Source of the DNA: Mycobacterium fragae
GTDB taxonomy: Bacteria > Actinomycetota > Actinomycetes > Mycobacteriales > Mycobacteriaceae
NCBI RefSeq assembly: GCF_002102185.1
Contig: NZ_LQOW01000034.1
Location: forward strand, 1 to 64,000
Length of the DNA stretch: 64,000 nucleotides
Reading direction: 5' to 3'
A model generated the notes under the pieces. The model had not been told where the DNA came from and ran no database searches. It saw only the letters and a program-made list of their open reading frames with translations. Below are positions 56,901 through 64,000 of this stretch, one piece after another. The stretch's first letter is position 1; the number at the start of each line of letters is the position of its first letter. Both the position numbers and the translations under genes were made by a program.

Positions 56901-59900
56901 TATATGGTGCCGACGGCGGTAGTGGTGGTGGACGCGCTGCCGCTGACCCCCAACGGCAAACTCGACACCCGCGCACTGCCGGCACCCGAATACACCGCCG
57001 GTGAGTACCGCGCCCCGGCCAACGCCGTTGAGGAGATCCTTGCCGGCATCTACGCCGAAGTCCTCGGCCTGGAGCGGATCGGGGTCGACGACTCGTTCTT
57101 CGAGCTGGGTGGCGACAGCATTTTGTCGATGCGAGTCGTGGCACGCGCGCGTGCCGCCGGGCTCGCCTGTCGGCCGCGCGACATCTTCGTCGAGCAAACC
57201 GTCGCCCGGCTGGCTCGAGTGGCCAGCGTGACCGACGGCGTGGCCGGCACTGTCGACGAGGGCATCGGGCCGGTCGTCGCGACCCCGATCATGCGCTGGC
57301 TGCACGACATTGAGGGCCCGGTCGATCAGTTCAACCAGACCGTGGTGGTGCAGGCCCCCGCCGCGGTCAGCGAGGGCGACGTGGTGGTGCTGTTGCAGGC
57401 GTTGCTGGATCGGCACGCCACGTTGCGGCTGCGCGTCGACGACGGCGCGGGGGGCTGGTCGTTGAGGGTGCCCGAGGCCGGCTTGGTCGATGCCGCCGCG
57501 TGCCTGCAAACAGTCGACGTGTTATCCGATGAGGCACTTATAGAGGCGCGGTCGCGGTTGAACCCGGCAGCCGGGGTGATGCTCAGCGCGGTGTGGGTTC
57601 CTTCCACGGCCCAGTTGGTGTTGATCATTCACCATTTGTCCGTCGATGGGGTGTCGTGGCGAATCCTGTTGGAGGACCTCAACATTGCCTGGGCTCAACA
57701 CAACAGTGGGGAGCCGATAGCCCTGCCGGCAGCCGGCACCTCGTTTGCCCGGTGGGCATCGCTGCTGGCCGAGCACGCCCACGCCGCGGCGGTGGTAGAT
57801 CAGGCGAAGACGTGGCGGCAGGTGGCCGCGACCCCTGCGATGTTGCCGGCAGTTCAGCCTGCGGTGGATACGTTCGCCACGGCCGGACACCTGTCGGTGG
57901 GGCTGGATGTCGAGACCACCCGGATGCTGCTTGGTGAGGTGCCGACGGCGTTTCACGCTGGGGTGCAAGACATTTTGTTGATCGCCTTCGGGTTGGCGGT
58001 CGCGGAGTTTGTGGGGAACGGTTGCGCGCCAATCGGTTTCGACGTGGAGGGGCATGGGCGCCACGACGAGTTGGCCGCCGATGTGGACCTGTCGCGCACC
58101 GTGGGATGGTTCACGACCAAATACCCGGTGGCGTTGACCGTCGGCGGGCTGGAATGGACACAGGTAGTGTCCGGTGAGGCGTCGCTCGGTGCGGTGATCA
58201 AGCACGGCAAAGAACAGCTGCGCGCCCTGCCGGATCCGTTGAGCTACGGTTTGTTGCGCTATTTGAACCCGGACGTGGATTTGGACGGGTCGGATCAGCC
58301 GATCGGGTTCAACTATCTGGGGCGCCTGGGCGCGGCGGCGGGCGAGACGGCCGGTGATGTCTGGCGGATCGGCCAGGACGGCTTGTCGATTGCCGGCGCA
58401 GCGGCAGCAATACAGATGCCCTTGGCGCACACGCTGGAGCTCAACGCCGGCACCATCGACGCCGATGCCGGTCCGCAGCTGCACGCCAACTGGTTGTGGG
58501 CACCCTCGGCATTGGATCACGCCCAAGTCAGCCAGCTGGGCCGGTTGTGGTTTGAGGCCCTCGCCGGCATCTGCGCGCACGTGCGCGCCGGTGGGGGCGG
58601 GTTGACACCGTCCGACATCGCGCCGGCGCGTTTGAGCCAGCAGGAGATCGACGAGCTGCAGCGGCAATATGAGATCGCTGATGTGCTGCCGTTGACCCCG
58701 CTGCAGCAGGGGCTGCTGTTTCACGCGGGCACGGCACAGGTCGGCGGCGACGATGTGTATGCGGTGCAACTGGATATCGATGTGAGCGGCCCGCTTGACC
58801 CGCACCGGCTGCGCGATGCCGTGCACACCGTCGTCAACCGGCATCCCAACCTGGCTGCCCGATTCTGTGAACAGTTCGACGATTCCGTGCAGGTCATCCC
58901 GGCCGATCCGGTCGTGCCGTGGCGCTATGTCGAGCTTGATGGCGACGGCGACCGCGATGAGCCGATCCAGCGGTTGTGTGCGGTGGAACGTGCCGCGGTC
59001 TACGACCTCGCCGACCAGCCGGCGTTTCGGACGGCGTTGATCCGCACCGCAGTCGATCGGCACCGATTTGTGCTGACCAGTCATCACGTTGTCCTCGACG
59101 GCTGGTCACTGCCGATTCTCCTGGGGGAGATATTCGCCGGCTATTACGGGCAGCGGCTGCCGGCGCCCGCGCCGTATCGCAGCTTTGTTAGCTGGCTGGC
59201 CGATCGTGACCTTGATGCCGCCCGCGCGGCGTGGCGTGAGGTGTTTGACGGTTTTGACACCCCGACCTTGGTGGGGCCGCCGGATCGGTTGGGGCTGGGG
59301 CGGCGAGGCCTGGCATCGGTTCGGGTGCCCGAGCAGACGACACGGGCCGTTGGAGAGTTGGCGCGCTCGCAACACACCACCGTGAGCACTGTGTTGCAGG
59401 CGGCCTGGGCACAGTTGTTGTGCTGGTTGACCGGCCAGCATGATGTCGCCTTCGGCGCTGTGGTTTCGGGGCGGCCGGCCGAGCTGGCCGGCGCGGACTC
59501 GATGGTGGGGCTGTTGATCAATACAGTGCCGGTGCGAGCGAACATTACGGCAGCAACCAGCACCGCCGATCTGCTTGATCAGTTGCAGAGCGCCCACAAC
59601 GACACATTCGAGCATCAGCACTTGGCGCTCAACGAGATTCACCGCATCACCGGTCAGGACCAATTGTTCGACACTGTTTTCGTCTACGAGAACTACCCGA
59701 TCGACACCGCGGCATTGTCGGGCGAGCACGAGTTGGCCATCACCGGGTTCACTGCCCGCGAATCCACCCACTACCCGCTGACGATCCAAGCCGTCCCCGG
59801 GGATGAACTGGAGCTCCGGCTGGAGTTCGGCACCGATGTTTTCGATGCAGAAACCGTCGACACGCTGATCGAGCGGTTGCAGCGGGTAATGGTGGCGATG

Positions 59901-62900
59901 ACCGTCGATCCGGCCCGGCGGCTGTCCTCGATCGACTTGCTCGACGAGGGTGAGCACGCCCGCCTAGATGAGGTCGCTAACCGCGTGGTGTTGACCCAGC
60001 CCGCGACACCGGTGTCAATTCCTGCGTTGTTCGCCGCGCAAGTCGAGCGCAACCCGGAGGCGGTGGCGATCAGCTTCGAAGGCCGTTCAACGACCTATCG
60101 CGAACTCGATGAGGCATCTAATCGGTTGGCGCACTTGCTGGTTGGCCATGGAGCGGGCCCGGGACAGTGTGTGGTGCTGCTGCTGGAGCGTTCGGCCGAG
60201 GCGGTCGCGGCGATTTTGGCAGTGCTCAAAACCGGGGCGGCCTATTTGCCGATCGATCTGGCGGTGCCGGCGGCCCGGATGGAGTTCATGGTTGCCGATG
60301 CCGCGCCGATCGTCGCGCTGACGACCACGGAGCTGGGGGCGCGGCTTGATGGCGACGACCTTGTGGTCGTCGACATCGACGATCCCCGGATTGACAGCCA
60401 ACCCAGCGCCGCACTACCGGCGCCTGGACCGGACGATATCGCTTACCTCATTTACACCTCGGGCACCACTGGGGCGCCCAAAGGCGTGGCCATCACCCAC
60501 CACAACGTGACCCAGCTGTTGGAGTCGTTGGATGCGGGTCTGCCGCCGGCAGGGGTGTGGACGCTTAGTCACTCCTTGGCGTTTGACGTCTCGGTGTGGG
60601 AGATCTTCGGTGCGCTGTTGCGGGGCGGGCGCATGGTGGTGGTGCCCGACGACGTGGCGCGCTCACCGGAGGACTTGCACGCCTTGCTGATTGGTGAACG
60701 GGTCAGCGTATTGACCCAAACCCCGTCGGCGGTGAGGATGTTGCCGCCGGAGGGGTTGGATGCGGTGGCGTTGGTGGTGGTCGCTGAGGCGTGCCCTGCC
60801 GAGGTGGTGGACCGATGGGCGCCCGGGCGGGTGATGGTCAACGCCTACGGTCCGACGGAGACCACGATGTGTGTGGCGATCAGTGCCTCACTGACAGCGG
60901 GGTCGGGGGTGCCGCCGATCGGCTCGCCGGTGCCCGGTGCGGCGTTGTTCGTGCTCGATGGCTGGTTGCGTCCGGTGCCCGTGGGGGTAGTCGGCGAGTT
61001 GTATGTGGCCGGTCGCGGTGTGGCGTGTGGGTATGTGGGCCGGGGTCCGTTGACTGCGTCGCGGTTTGTGGCCTGCCCCCTCGGTGGGCCGGGGACACGG
61101 ATGTATCGCACCGGGGATTTGGTGTGCTGGGGTGCTGATGGGCAGCTGCGGTATGTGGGGCGTGCCGATGAGCAGGTCAAGATCCGCGGGTATCGCATCG
61201 AGCTCGGTGAAGTCCAGGCGGCATTGAGTGGTTTGGATGGGGTGGAGCACGCGGTGGTGATCGCCCGCGAGGATCGCCCCGGCGACAAGCGCGTGGTGGG
61301 TTATGTCACCGGCACCGCCGATCCGGTCGGTATCCGCACCCAGCTTGCCGAGCGGTTGCCGGACTACATGGTGCCGGCCGCGGTCATGATGATCGATGCG
61401 CTGCCGCTGACGCCTAACGGCAAACTCGATACCCGCGCCCTACCGGCACCGGAGTACACCGGCGTCGAGCGGTACCGCGCCCCGTCCAACCCGGTCGAGG
61501 AGATCCTGGCCGGCATCTACGCCCAGGTGCTCGACCTGGAGCGGGTCGGCGTCGACGATTCTTTCTTCGAGCTTGGCGGCGACAGCATTTCATCGATGCA
61601 GGTGGTGGCACGGGCTCGTGCCGCCGGGCTGGTGTGTCGGCCGCGCGATGTTTTCGTGGAACAGACCGTCGCCCGGCTAGCCCTGGTGGCCGGCGCGAGT
61701 GACGCCGTGGCCGGCATGGTCGATGAGGGTGTCGGGCCGGTCGTCGCGACCCCGATCATGCGCTGGCTGCACGACGTTGAGGGGCCGGTTGATCAGTTCA
61801 ACCAGGCGGTCGTGGTGCAGGCTCCGGTGGGGGTGACCGAGGCTGATGTGGCGGTGCTGTTGCAAGCGTTGCTGGATCGGCACGCCATGCTGCGGCTCCG
61901 TGTCGAGGACGACGGCGCGGGCGGCTGGTCGTTGACGGTGCCACAGGCGGGGTCGGTCGATGCCCGCGCTTGCCTGCAATCGCTGGACGTGTTATCCGAT
62001 GCGGCGTTGGTGGAGGCGCGATCGCGATTGGATCCGGCGGCTGGGGTGATGCTCAGCGCCCTGTGGGTGGGCTCCACGGCTCAGTTGGTGCTGATCGTTC
62101 ACCATTTGACCGTCGACGCGGTGTCGTGGCGGATTGTGCTCGATGACCTCAACACCGCCTGGGGCCAACACCGCGCGGGGCAGCCGGTGGTATTGCCGAC
62201 TTGGGGGACGTCGTTTACCCGCTGGGCGGCGCTACTGGCAGAGCATGCGCAACGCCCCGACGTCGTAGATCGGGCGGACGCCTGGAAGCAGGTGGCGGCG
62301 GCCTCGGATGCGCTGCCCACGGTGCGCCCAGAGGTCGATACCTACGCGAGCGCCGGGCGTTTGTCGGCGTCGCTGGATGTCGAGACCACCCGGATGCTGC
62401 TCGAGGACGTGTCGGCGGCGTTTCACGCTGGCGTGCAAGACATTTTGTTGATCGCCTTCGGGTTGGCGGTGGCGGAGTTTTTGGGCAACGGCTGCGCCCC
62501 GATCGGCATCGATGTCGAGGGCCATGGGCGCCACGAGGAGTTGGCCGCCGATGTGGACCTGTCGCGCACGGTGGGGTGGTTTACCACCAAATACCCGGTG
62601 GCATTGGCGGTCGGTGGGCTGCGCTGGACGCAGGTGATCGCCGGCGAAGCCGGACTTGGGGCGCTGATCAAGGACGGCAAAGAGCAGCTGCGCGCTCTGC
62701 CAGATCCGTTGACCTACGGTCTGTTGCGGTATTTGAACCCGGACGTGGATTTGGATGGGTCGGATCCGCCGATCGGCTTCAACTATCTGGGGCGCCTGGG
62801 CGCGGCCTCCGAGGTTTCTGGTGATGTGTGGCGGATCGGCCAGGACGGCTTATCGGTTGCCGGCGCCGCCGCGGCTATACCGATGCCGTTGGCGCACACG

Positions 62901-64000
62901 GTGGAGCTCAATGCCGGCACGGTCGACACCGACACCGGCCCGCGCCTGCAGGCCAACTGGTCGTGGGCACCGTCGGCATTGGATCATGCCCAAGCCAGTC
63001 GGCTGAGCCGGTTGTGGTTTGAGGCGCTGGCCGGGATTTGTGCGCATGTGCGCGCCGGTGGGGGTGGGCTGACGCCGTCGGATATCGCCTCGGCGGGTTT
63101 GACCCAGCAGGAGATCGACGAACTGGAGCGGCAATACCCCATTGCCGATGTGTTGCCGTTGACCCCGCTGCAGCAGGGGCTGCTGTTTCACGCGGCCACC
63201 GCGCAGATCGGCGGCGACGATGTGTATGCGGTGCAACTGGATATCGGTGTGAGCGGCCCGCTTGACCCGCACCGGCTGCGCGATGCGGTGCAGATGGCGG
63301 TCAACCGGCATCCCAACGTGGCGGCCCGATTCTGTGAACAGTTCGACGAACCGGTGCAGGTCATCCCGGCTGATCCGGTTGTGTCGTGGCGCTATGTCGA
63401 CGTTGCTGGCAACGCCGACCCTGATGAGCAGATCGAGGCGTTGTGTGCCGCCGAACGTGTCGCGGTCTACGACCTTGCCGGCCAGTCGGCGTTTAGGGCG
63501 GCGTTGATCCGGATCGCAGAGGATCGGCATCGGTTTGTGCTGACCAATCATCACATCGTGCTCGATGGCTGGTCACTGCCGATCCTGCTGGGGGAGATAT
63601 TCGCCGGCTATTACGGGCAGCGGCTGCCGGCGCCCGCGCCGTATCGCAGCTTTGTTAGCTGGCTGGCCGATCGTGACCTTGATGCCGCCCGCGCGGCGTG
63701 GCGTGAGGTGTTTGACGGTTTTGACACCCCGACCTTGGTGGGGCCGCCGGATCGGTTGGGGCTGGGGCGGCGAGGCCTGGCATCGGTTGAGGTGCCCGAG
63801 CAGACGACACGGGCCGTTGGTGAGTTGGCGCGCTCGCAACACACCACCGTGAGCACCGTGTTGCAGGCGGCCTGGGCACAGTTGTTGTGCTGGTTGACCG
63901 GCCAGCATGATGTCGCCTTCGGCGCTGTGGTTTCGGGGCGGCCGGCCGAGGTGCCCGGCGCGGACTCGATGGTGGGGCTGTTGATCAATACGGTGCCCGT
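50913..64000 (+). CDS. Large multimodular NRPS (3' end outside window)
   Basis: An uninterrupted frame of ~4362 residues to the window edge. Domains by core motif (residue): C1 HHLITDG 137; A1 650; PCP1 Ser 1001; C2 HHIAADG 1186; A2 1722; PCP2 Ser 2069; E2 HHLSVDG 2240; C3 HHVVLDG 2724; A3 3225; PCP3 Ser 3558; E3 HHLTVDG 3730; C4 4213. C1 opens PLTREQLDIWLAQE, as in starter domains that accept fatty acyl groups. C2 (RLWFLDQLEG) looks LCL; C3 and C4 (LPLTPLQQGLLFH) look DCL, fitting the upstream E domains. By-eye specificity codes are A1 DVWSVAMVH, A2 DFWSVGMVH (close to Thr) and A3 DVWTVVAMC (close to Phe). Predicted peptide: acyl-X-D-Thr-D-Phe-like-... It is coupled to mbtH, 23 nt upstream. 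Confidence 0.95.
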   Translation, partial: MELNDRALPLTREQLDIWLAQESESFDAEWHIVAFVVIGGAVEPDVLEQAIRHVVAEAEPVRAAFFEVDGQVFQRPIDDPDVELPFYDLKHLPNPAQEAHRLAELIRRTPMPPSGPLFKFALFRTRPDESYWFLCLHHLITDGFGIVLFANRVAAVYSALVSGTPLPPGFFGSLQDMVRCETEYEASEDYSEDLAYWRGNLPPDSAPYYGPPQSADRHDSCSVSESVRLDASVVDRVHELSDALNMRRSSVITAACALLVRGWCAEGSEVVLNFPVSRRTNGESATFPGMVSGVVPLVLTVSPGATVAALCEHVDTRIHEALQHQRFPVHGLERKAHLVGPSRAPHRVAVNFVPSITLLPFAGAAASGVVTGFGRVDHFGLYFLSADGQLSLSTVGAGQPLSDFDVSDLAGRLQQVLRAMTADPTRALSSIDLLDEAEQAGLHRWGNRAALTAPPPSTMSIPVLFDAQVARMPEAVALTCGEHSRTYCELHQAANRLAHLLVEQGVGPGQRVALLLARSPQAIVAILAVLKTGAAYVPIDPAHPDARIGFMLDDAAPILAITTTELADRLDGYDLPVIDIDDPAIDGQPSTALTPPSPEEIAYLIYTSGTTGVPKGVAITHRNVTELLASVDDELERAGVWTQWHSLAFDVSVWEIWGALLGGGRLVVVPEEVARSPEDFHALLVAEQVSVLSQTPSAFYALQTADALAPELGRQLKVETVVFAGEALEPQRLRPWLDSHPGLPRLINMYGTTETTVHASFREIVDGDVDSNASPIGVPLAHLGFFVLDAWLRPVPAGVVGELYVAGTQVGCGYWRRSGLTGSRFVACPFAEAGGAGTRMYRTGDVVSWGADGQLRYLGRADEQVKIRGYRIELGEVRAALAGCDGVDQAVVIAREDRPGDKRLVGYVTGTADPAETRIALAERLPAYMVPTAVVVLDVLPLTVNGKLDKRGLPAPEYADVDRYRAPTSAVEEILAGIYAQVLGVERVGVDESFFELGGDSLSAMRLIGAVNTGLDAGLSVRAVFEAPTVAQLASRIGTDAGRLEPLVAVERPAVVPLSFAQQRLWFLDQLEGPSPVYNMVAGLRVCGRLDADALGAALADVVARHESLRTLFAAPDGIPQQVVVPAERADVRWQVIDAAGWSASQLDEAVNAAARYAFDIATEIPVRAWLFRIADEEHALVAVVHHIAADGWSIAPWVRDLSVAYALRCAGQAPGWAPLPVQYVDYTLWQRARFGDLDDSESPIAGQLAYWEQALAGMPERLVLPTDRPYPAVSDYRGARVAVEWPAELQQRVIRLAREHNATSFMVVQAALAALLSKLSASSDVAMAFPIAGRRDPALDELVGFFVNTLVLRVDLAGDPRVAELLAQVRRRGLDAFEHQDVPFEVLVERLNPARSLAHHPLVQVALAWQNFPWEGTNPAASLGLGDLQITWLPVDTRTARMDLTFFLSERWSETGKPAGIGGEVEFRTDVFDADSIRTLVGRLERLLVAMTADSTRRLSSIDVLDAGEQARLDGWGNRAVLTAPARPARSIPVLFAEQVARTPDAVAISCGQRSWTYREIDETANRLAHLLVGHSAGPGQRVALLLERSAEAVVAILGVLKTGAAYLPMDPGHPDARIGFMVGDAAPISAITTAGLRSRLDGFDLQVIDIDDPAIGGQPGTALAAPSPEDIAYLIYTSGTTGVPKGVAVAHGNVTRLLEALNAEVPRAAVWSQCHSLAFDFSVWEIFGALLGGGRLVVVPDAVVRSSEDLHGVLVGEQVNVLSQTPSAFYALQTADALQPEQGRQLKLETVVFGGEALEPQRLRTWLGNHPGSPQLINMYGITETTVHASLREIVEADVDGTASPIGVPLAHLGFFVLDGWLRPVPTGVVGELYVAGAGLAYGYVGRGPLTASRFAACPFGGPGTRMYRTGDLVCWGADGQLRYLGRADEQVKIRGYRIELGEIQAALSGLDGVDQAVVIAREDRPGDKRLVGYVTGKADPAKIRDALAERLPPYMVPTAVVVVDALPLTPNGKLDTRALPAPEYTAGEYRAPANAVEEILAGIYAEVLGLERIGVDDSFFELGGDSILSMRVVARARAAGLACRPRDIFVEQTVARLARVASVTDGVAGTVDEGIGPVVATPIMRWLHDIEGPVDQFNQTVVVQAPAAVSEGDVVVLLQALLDRHATLRLRVDDGAGGWSLRVPEAGLVDAAACLQTVDVLSDEALIEARSRLNPAAGVMLSAVWVPSTAQLVLIIHHLSVDGVSWRILLEDLNIAWAQHNSGEPIALPAAGTSFARWASLLAEHAHAAAVVDQAKTWRQVAATPAMLPAVQPAVDTFATAGHLSVGLDVETTRMLLGEVPTAFHAGVQDILLIAFGLAVAEFVGNGCAPIGFDVEGHGRHDELAADVDLSRTVGWFTTKYPVALTVGGLEWTQVVSGEASLGAVIKHGKEQLRALPDPLSYGLLRYLNPDVDLDGSDQPIGFNYLGRLGAAAGETAGDVWRIGQDGLSIAGAAAAIQMPLAHTLELNAGTIDADAGPQLHANWLWAPSALDHAQVSQLGRLWFEALAGICAHVRAGGGGLTPSDIAPARLSQQEIDELQRQYEIADVLPLTPLQQGLLFHAGTAQVGGDDVYAVQLDIDVSGPLDPHRLRDAVHTVVNRHPNLAARFCEQFDDSVQVIPADPVVPWRYVELDGDGDRDEPIQRLCAVERAAVYDLADQPAFRTALIRTAVDRHRFVLTSHHVVLDGWSLPILLGEIFAGYYGQRLPAPAPYRSFVSWLADRDLDAARAAWREVFDGFDTPTLVGPPDRLGLGRRGLASVRVPEQTTRAVGELARSQHTTVSTVLQAAWAQLLCWLTGQHDVAFGAVVSGRPAELAGADSMVGLLINTVPVRANITAATSTADLLDQLQSAHNDTFEHQHLALNEIHRITGQDQLFDTVFVYENYPIDTAALSGEHELAITGFTARESTHYPLTIQAVPGDELELRLEFGTDVFDAETVDTLIERLQRVMVAMTVDPARRLSSIDLLDEGEHARLDEVANRVVLTQPATPVSIPALFAAQVERNPEAVAISFEGRSTTYRELDEASNRLAHLLVGHGAGPGQCVVLLLERSAEAVAAILAVLKTGAAYLPIDLAVPAARMEFMVADAAPIVALTTTELGARLDGDDLVVVDIDDPRIDSQPSAALPAPGPDDIAYLIYTSGTTGAPKGVAITHHNVTQLLESLDAGLPPAGVWTLSHSLAFDVSVWEIFGALLRGGRMVVVPDDVARSPEDLHALLIGERVSVLTQTPSAVRMLPPEGLDAVALVVVAEACPAEVVDRWAPGRVMVNAYGPTETTMCVAISASLTAGSGVPPIGSPVPGAALFVLDGWLRPVPVGVVGELYVAGRGVACGYVGRGPLTASRFVACPLGGPGTRMYRTGDLVCWGADGQLRYVGRADEQVKIRGYRIELGEVQAALSGLDGVEHAVVIAREDRPGDKRVVGYVTGTADPVGIRTQLAERLPDYMVPAAVMMIDALPLTPNGKLDTRALPAPEYTGVERYRAPSNPVEEILAGIYAQVLDLERVGVDDSFFELGGDSISSMQVVARARAAGLVCRPRDVFVEQTVARLALVAGASDAVAGMVDEGVGPVVATPIMRWLHDVEGPVDQFNQAVVVQAPVGVTEADVAVLLQALLDRHAMLRLRVEDDGAGGWSLTVPQAGSVDARACLQSLDVLSDAALVEARSRLDPAAGVMLSALWVGSTAQLVLIVHHLTVDAVSWRIVLDDLNTAWGQHRAGQPVVLPTWGTSFTRWAALLAEHAQRPDVVDRADAWKQVAAASDALPTVRPEVDTYASAGRLSASLDVETTRMLLEDVSAAFHAGVQDILLIAFGLAVAEFLGNGCAPIGIDVEGHGRHEELAADVDLSRTVGWFTTKYPVALAVGGLRWTQVIAGEAGLGALIKDGKEQLRALPDPLTYGLLRYLNPDVDLDGSDPPIGFNYLGRLGAASEVSGDVWRIGQDGLSVAGAAAAIPMPLAHTVELNAGTVDTDTGPRLQANWSWAPSALDHAQASRLSRLWFEALAGICAHVRAGGGGLTPSDIASAGLTQQEIDELERQYPIADVLPLTPLQQGLLFHAATAQIGGDDVYAVQLDIGVSGPLDPHRLRDAVQMAVNRHPNVAARFCEQFDEPVQVIPADPVVSWRYVDVAGNADPDEQIEALCAAERVAVYDLAGQSAFRAALIRIAEDRHRFVLTNHHIVLDGWSLPILLGEIFAGYYGQRLPAPAPYRSFVSWLADRDLDAARAAWREVFDGFDTPTLVGPPDRLGLGRRGLASVEVPEQTTRAVGELARSQHTTVSTVLQAAWAQLLCWLTGQHDVAFGAVVSGRPAEVPGADSMVGLLINTVP

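Noticed and set aside
54849..59087. Long minus-strand ORFs (440 and 521 codons) inside the NRPS region
   Set aside because: Low-complexity Arg/His/Gln-rich shadows of the GC-rich NRPS frame, with no family motif.

Overview
The window is GC-rich actinobacterial DNA and almost certainly comes from a Mycobacterium. It carries several gene families typical of mycobacterial glycopeptidolipid (GPL) loci: an mbtH-NRPS pair, five GPL-type family-1 glycosyltransferases, two Gap/Sap export-addressing membrane proteins, Rv2952-type O-methyltransferases, sulfotransferases, and a mycobacterial HtpG. The species cannot be fixed from sequence alone. The GPL link rests on my knowledge of these families; no search was run.

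Layout. Bases 1-1311 are the 3' end of an NRPS (end of A domain, PCP, thioesterase). From 8061 down to 1464 (minus strand) lies a compact five-gene operon: isochorismate-synthase-like, GpsA-like, SDR, AsnB-like and PaaK-like adenylating enzyme. Then come a sulfotransferase, a 14-TM MFS transporter, a stretch of pseudogene debris, and the first glycosyltransferase. A sugar-nucleotide block follows: UDP-glucose dehydrogenase, a broken UXS, C-methyltransferase, UXS-like SDR and Gfo/Idh oxidoreductase. htpG sits in the middle (19.5-21.4 kb). Next are a second sulfotransferase, an OafA-type acyltransferase, a WS/DGAT-like acyltransferase, an O-methyltransferase, a second UDP-sugar dehydrogenase/epimerase pair, and glycosyltransferase 2. 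Then come further methyltransferases, Gap, a second WS/DGAT-like enzyme, a TylF-type methyltransferase, Gfo/Idh, GMC oxidoreductase, glycosyltransferase 3, an FdtB-like aminotransferase with two FdtA-like proteins, a second Gap, a second Rv2952-like methyltransferase, and glycosyltransferases 4 and 5. From 50659 to the right edge are mbtH and a large NRPS read as C1-A1-PCP-C2-A2-PCP-E-C3-A3-PCP-E-C4...

How the genes may fit together (inference). The NRPS with its MbtH partner builds an N-acylated short peptide. The second residue is predicted as D-(allo-)Thr and the third as a D-aromatic residue. The glycosyltransferases decorate the peptide with sugars supplied by the nucleotide-sugar genes: UDP-GlcA/Xyl-type sugars, a 3-amino-3,6-dideoxyhexose, and perhaps a C-methyl-branched sugar. 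Acyl-, methyl- and sulfotransferases finish the glycans, and Gap/MFS proteins export the product. Residue order and thioesterase release differ from the classical Phe-alloThr-Ala-alaninol GPL, so the product is probably a non-classical glycosylated lipopeptide.

The region is a mosaic. Spaces between genes hold decayed pieces of tylF, gap, sulfotransferase, UXS, NrdB, an Rv0805-type phosphodiesterase, an ISAzo13-like transposase and a tyrosine recombinase. Blocks of leader/promoter DNA are repeated in front of several glycosyltransferases. No transcription regulator, tRNA, rRNA or CRISPR array was seen.
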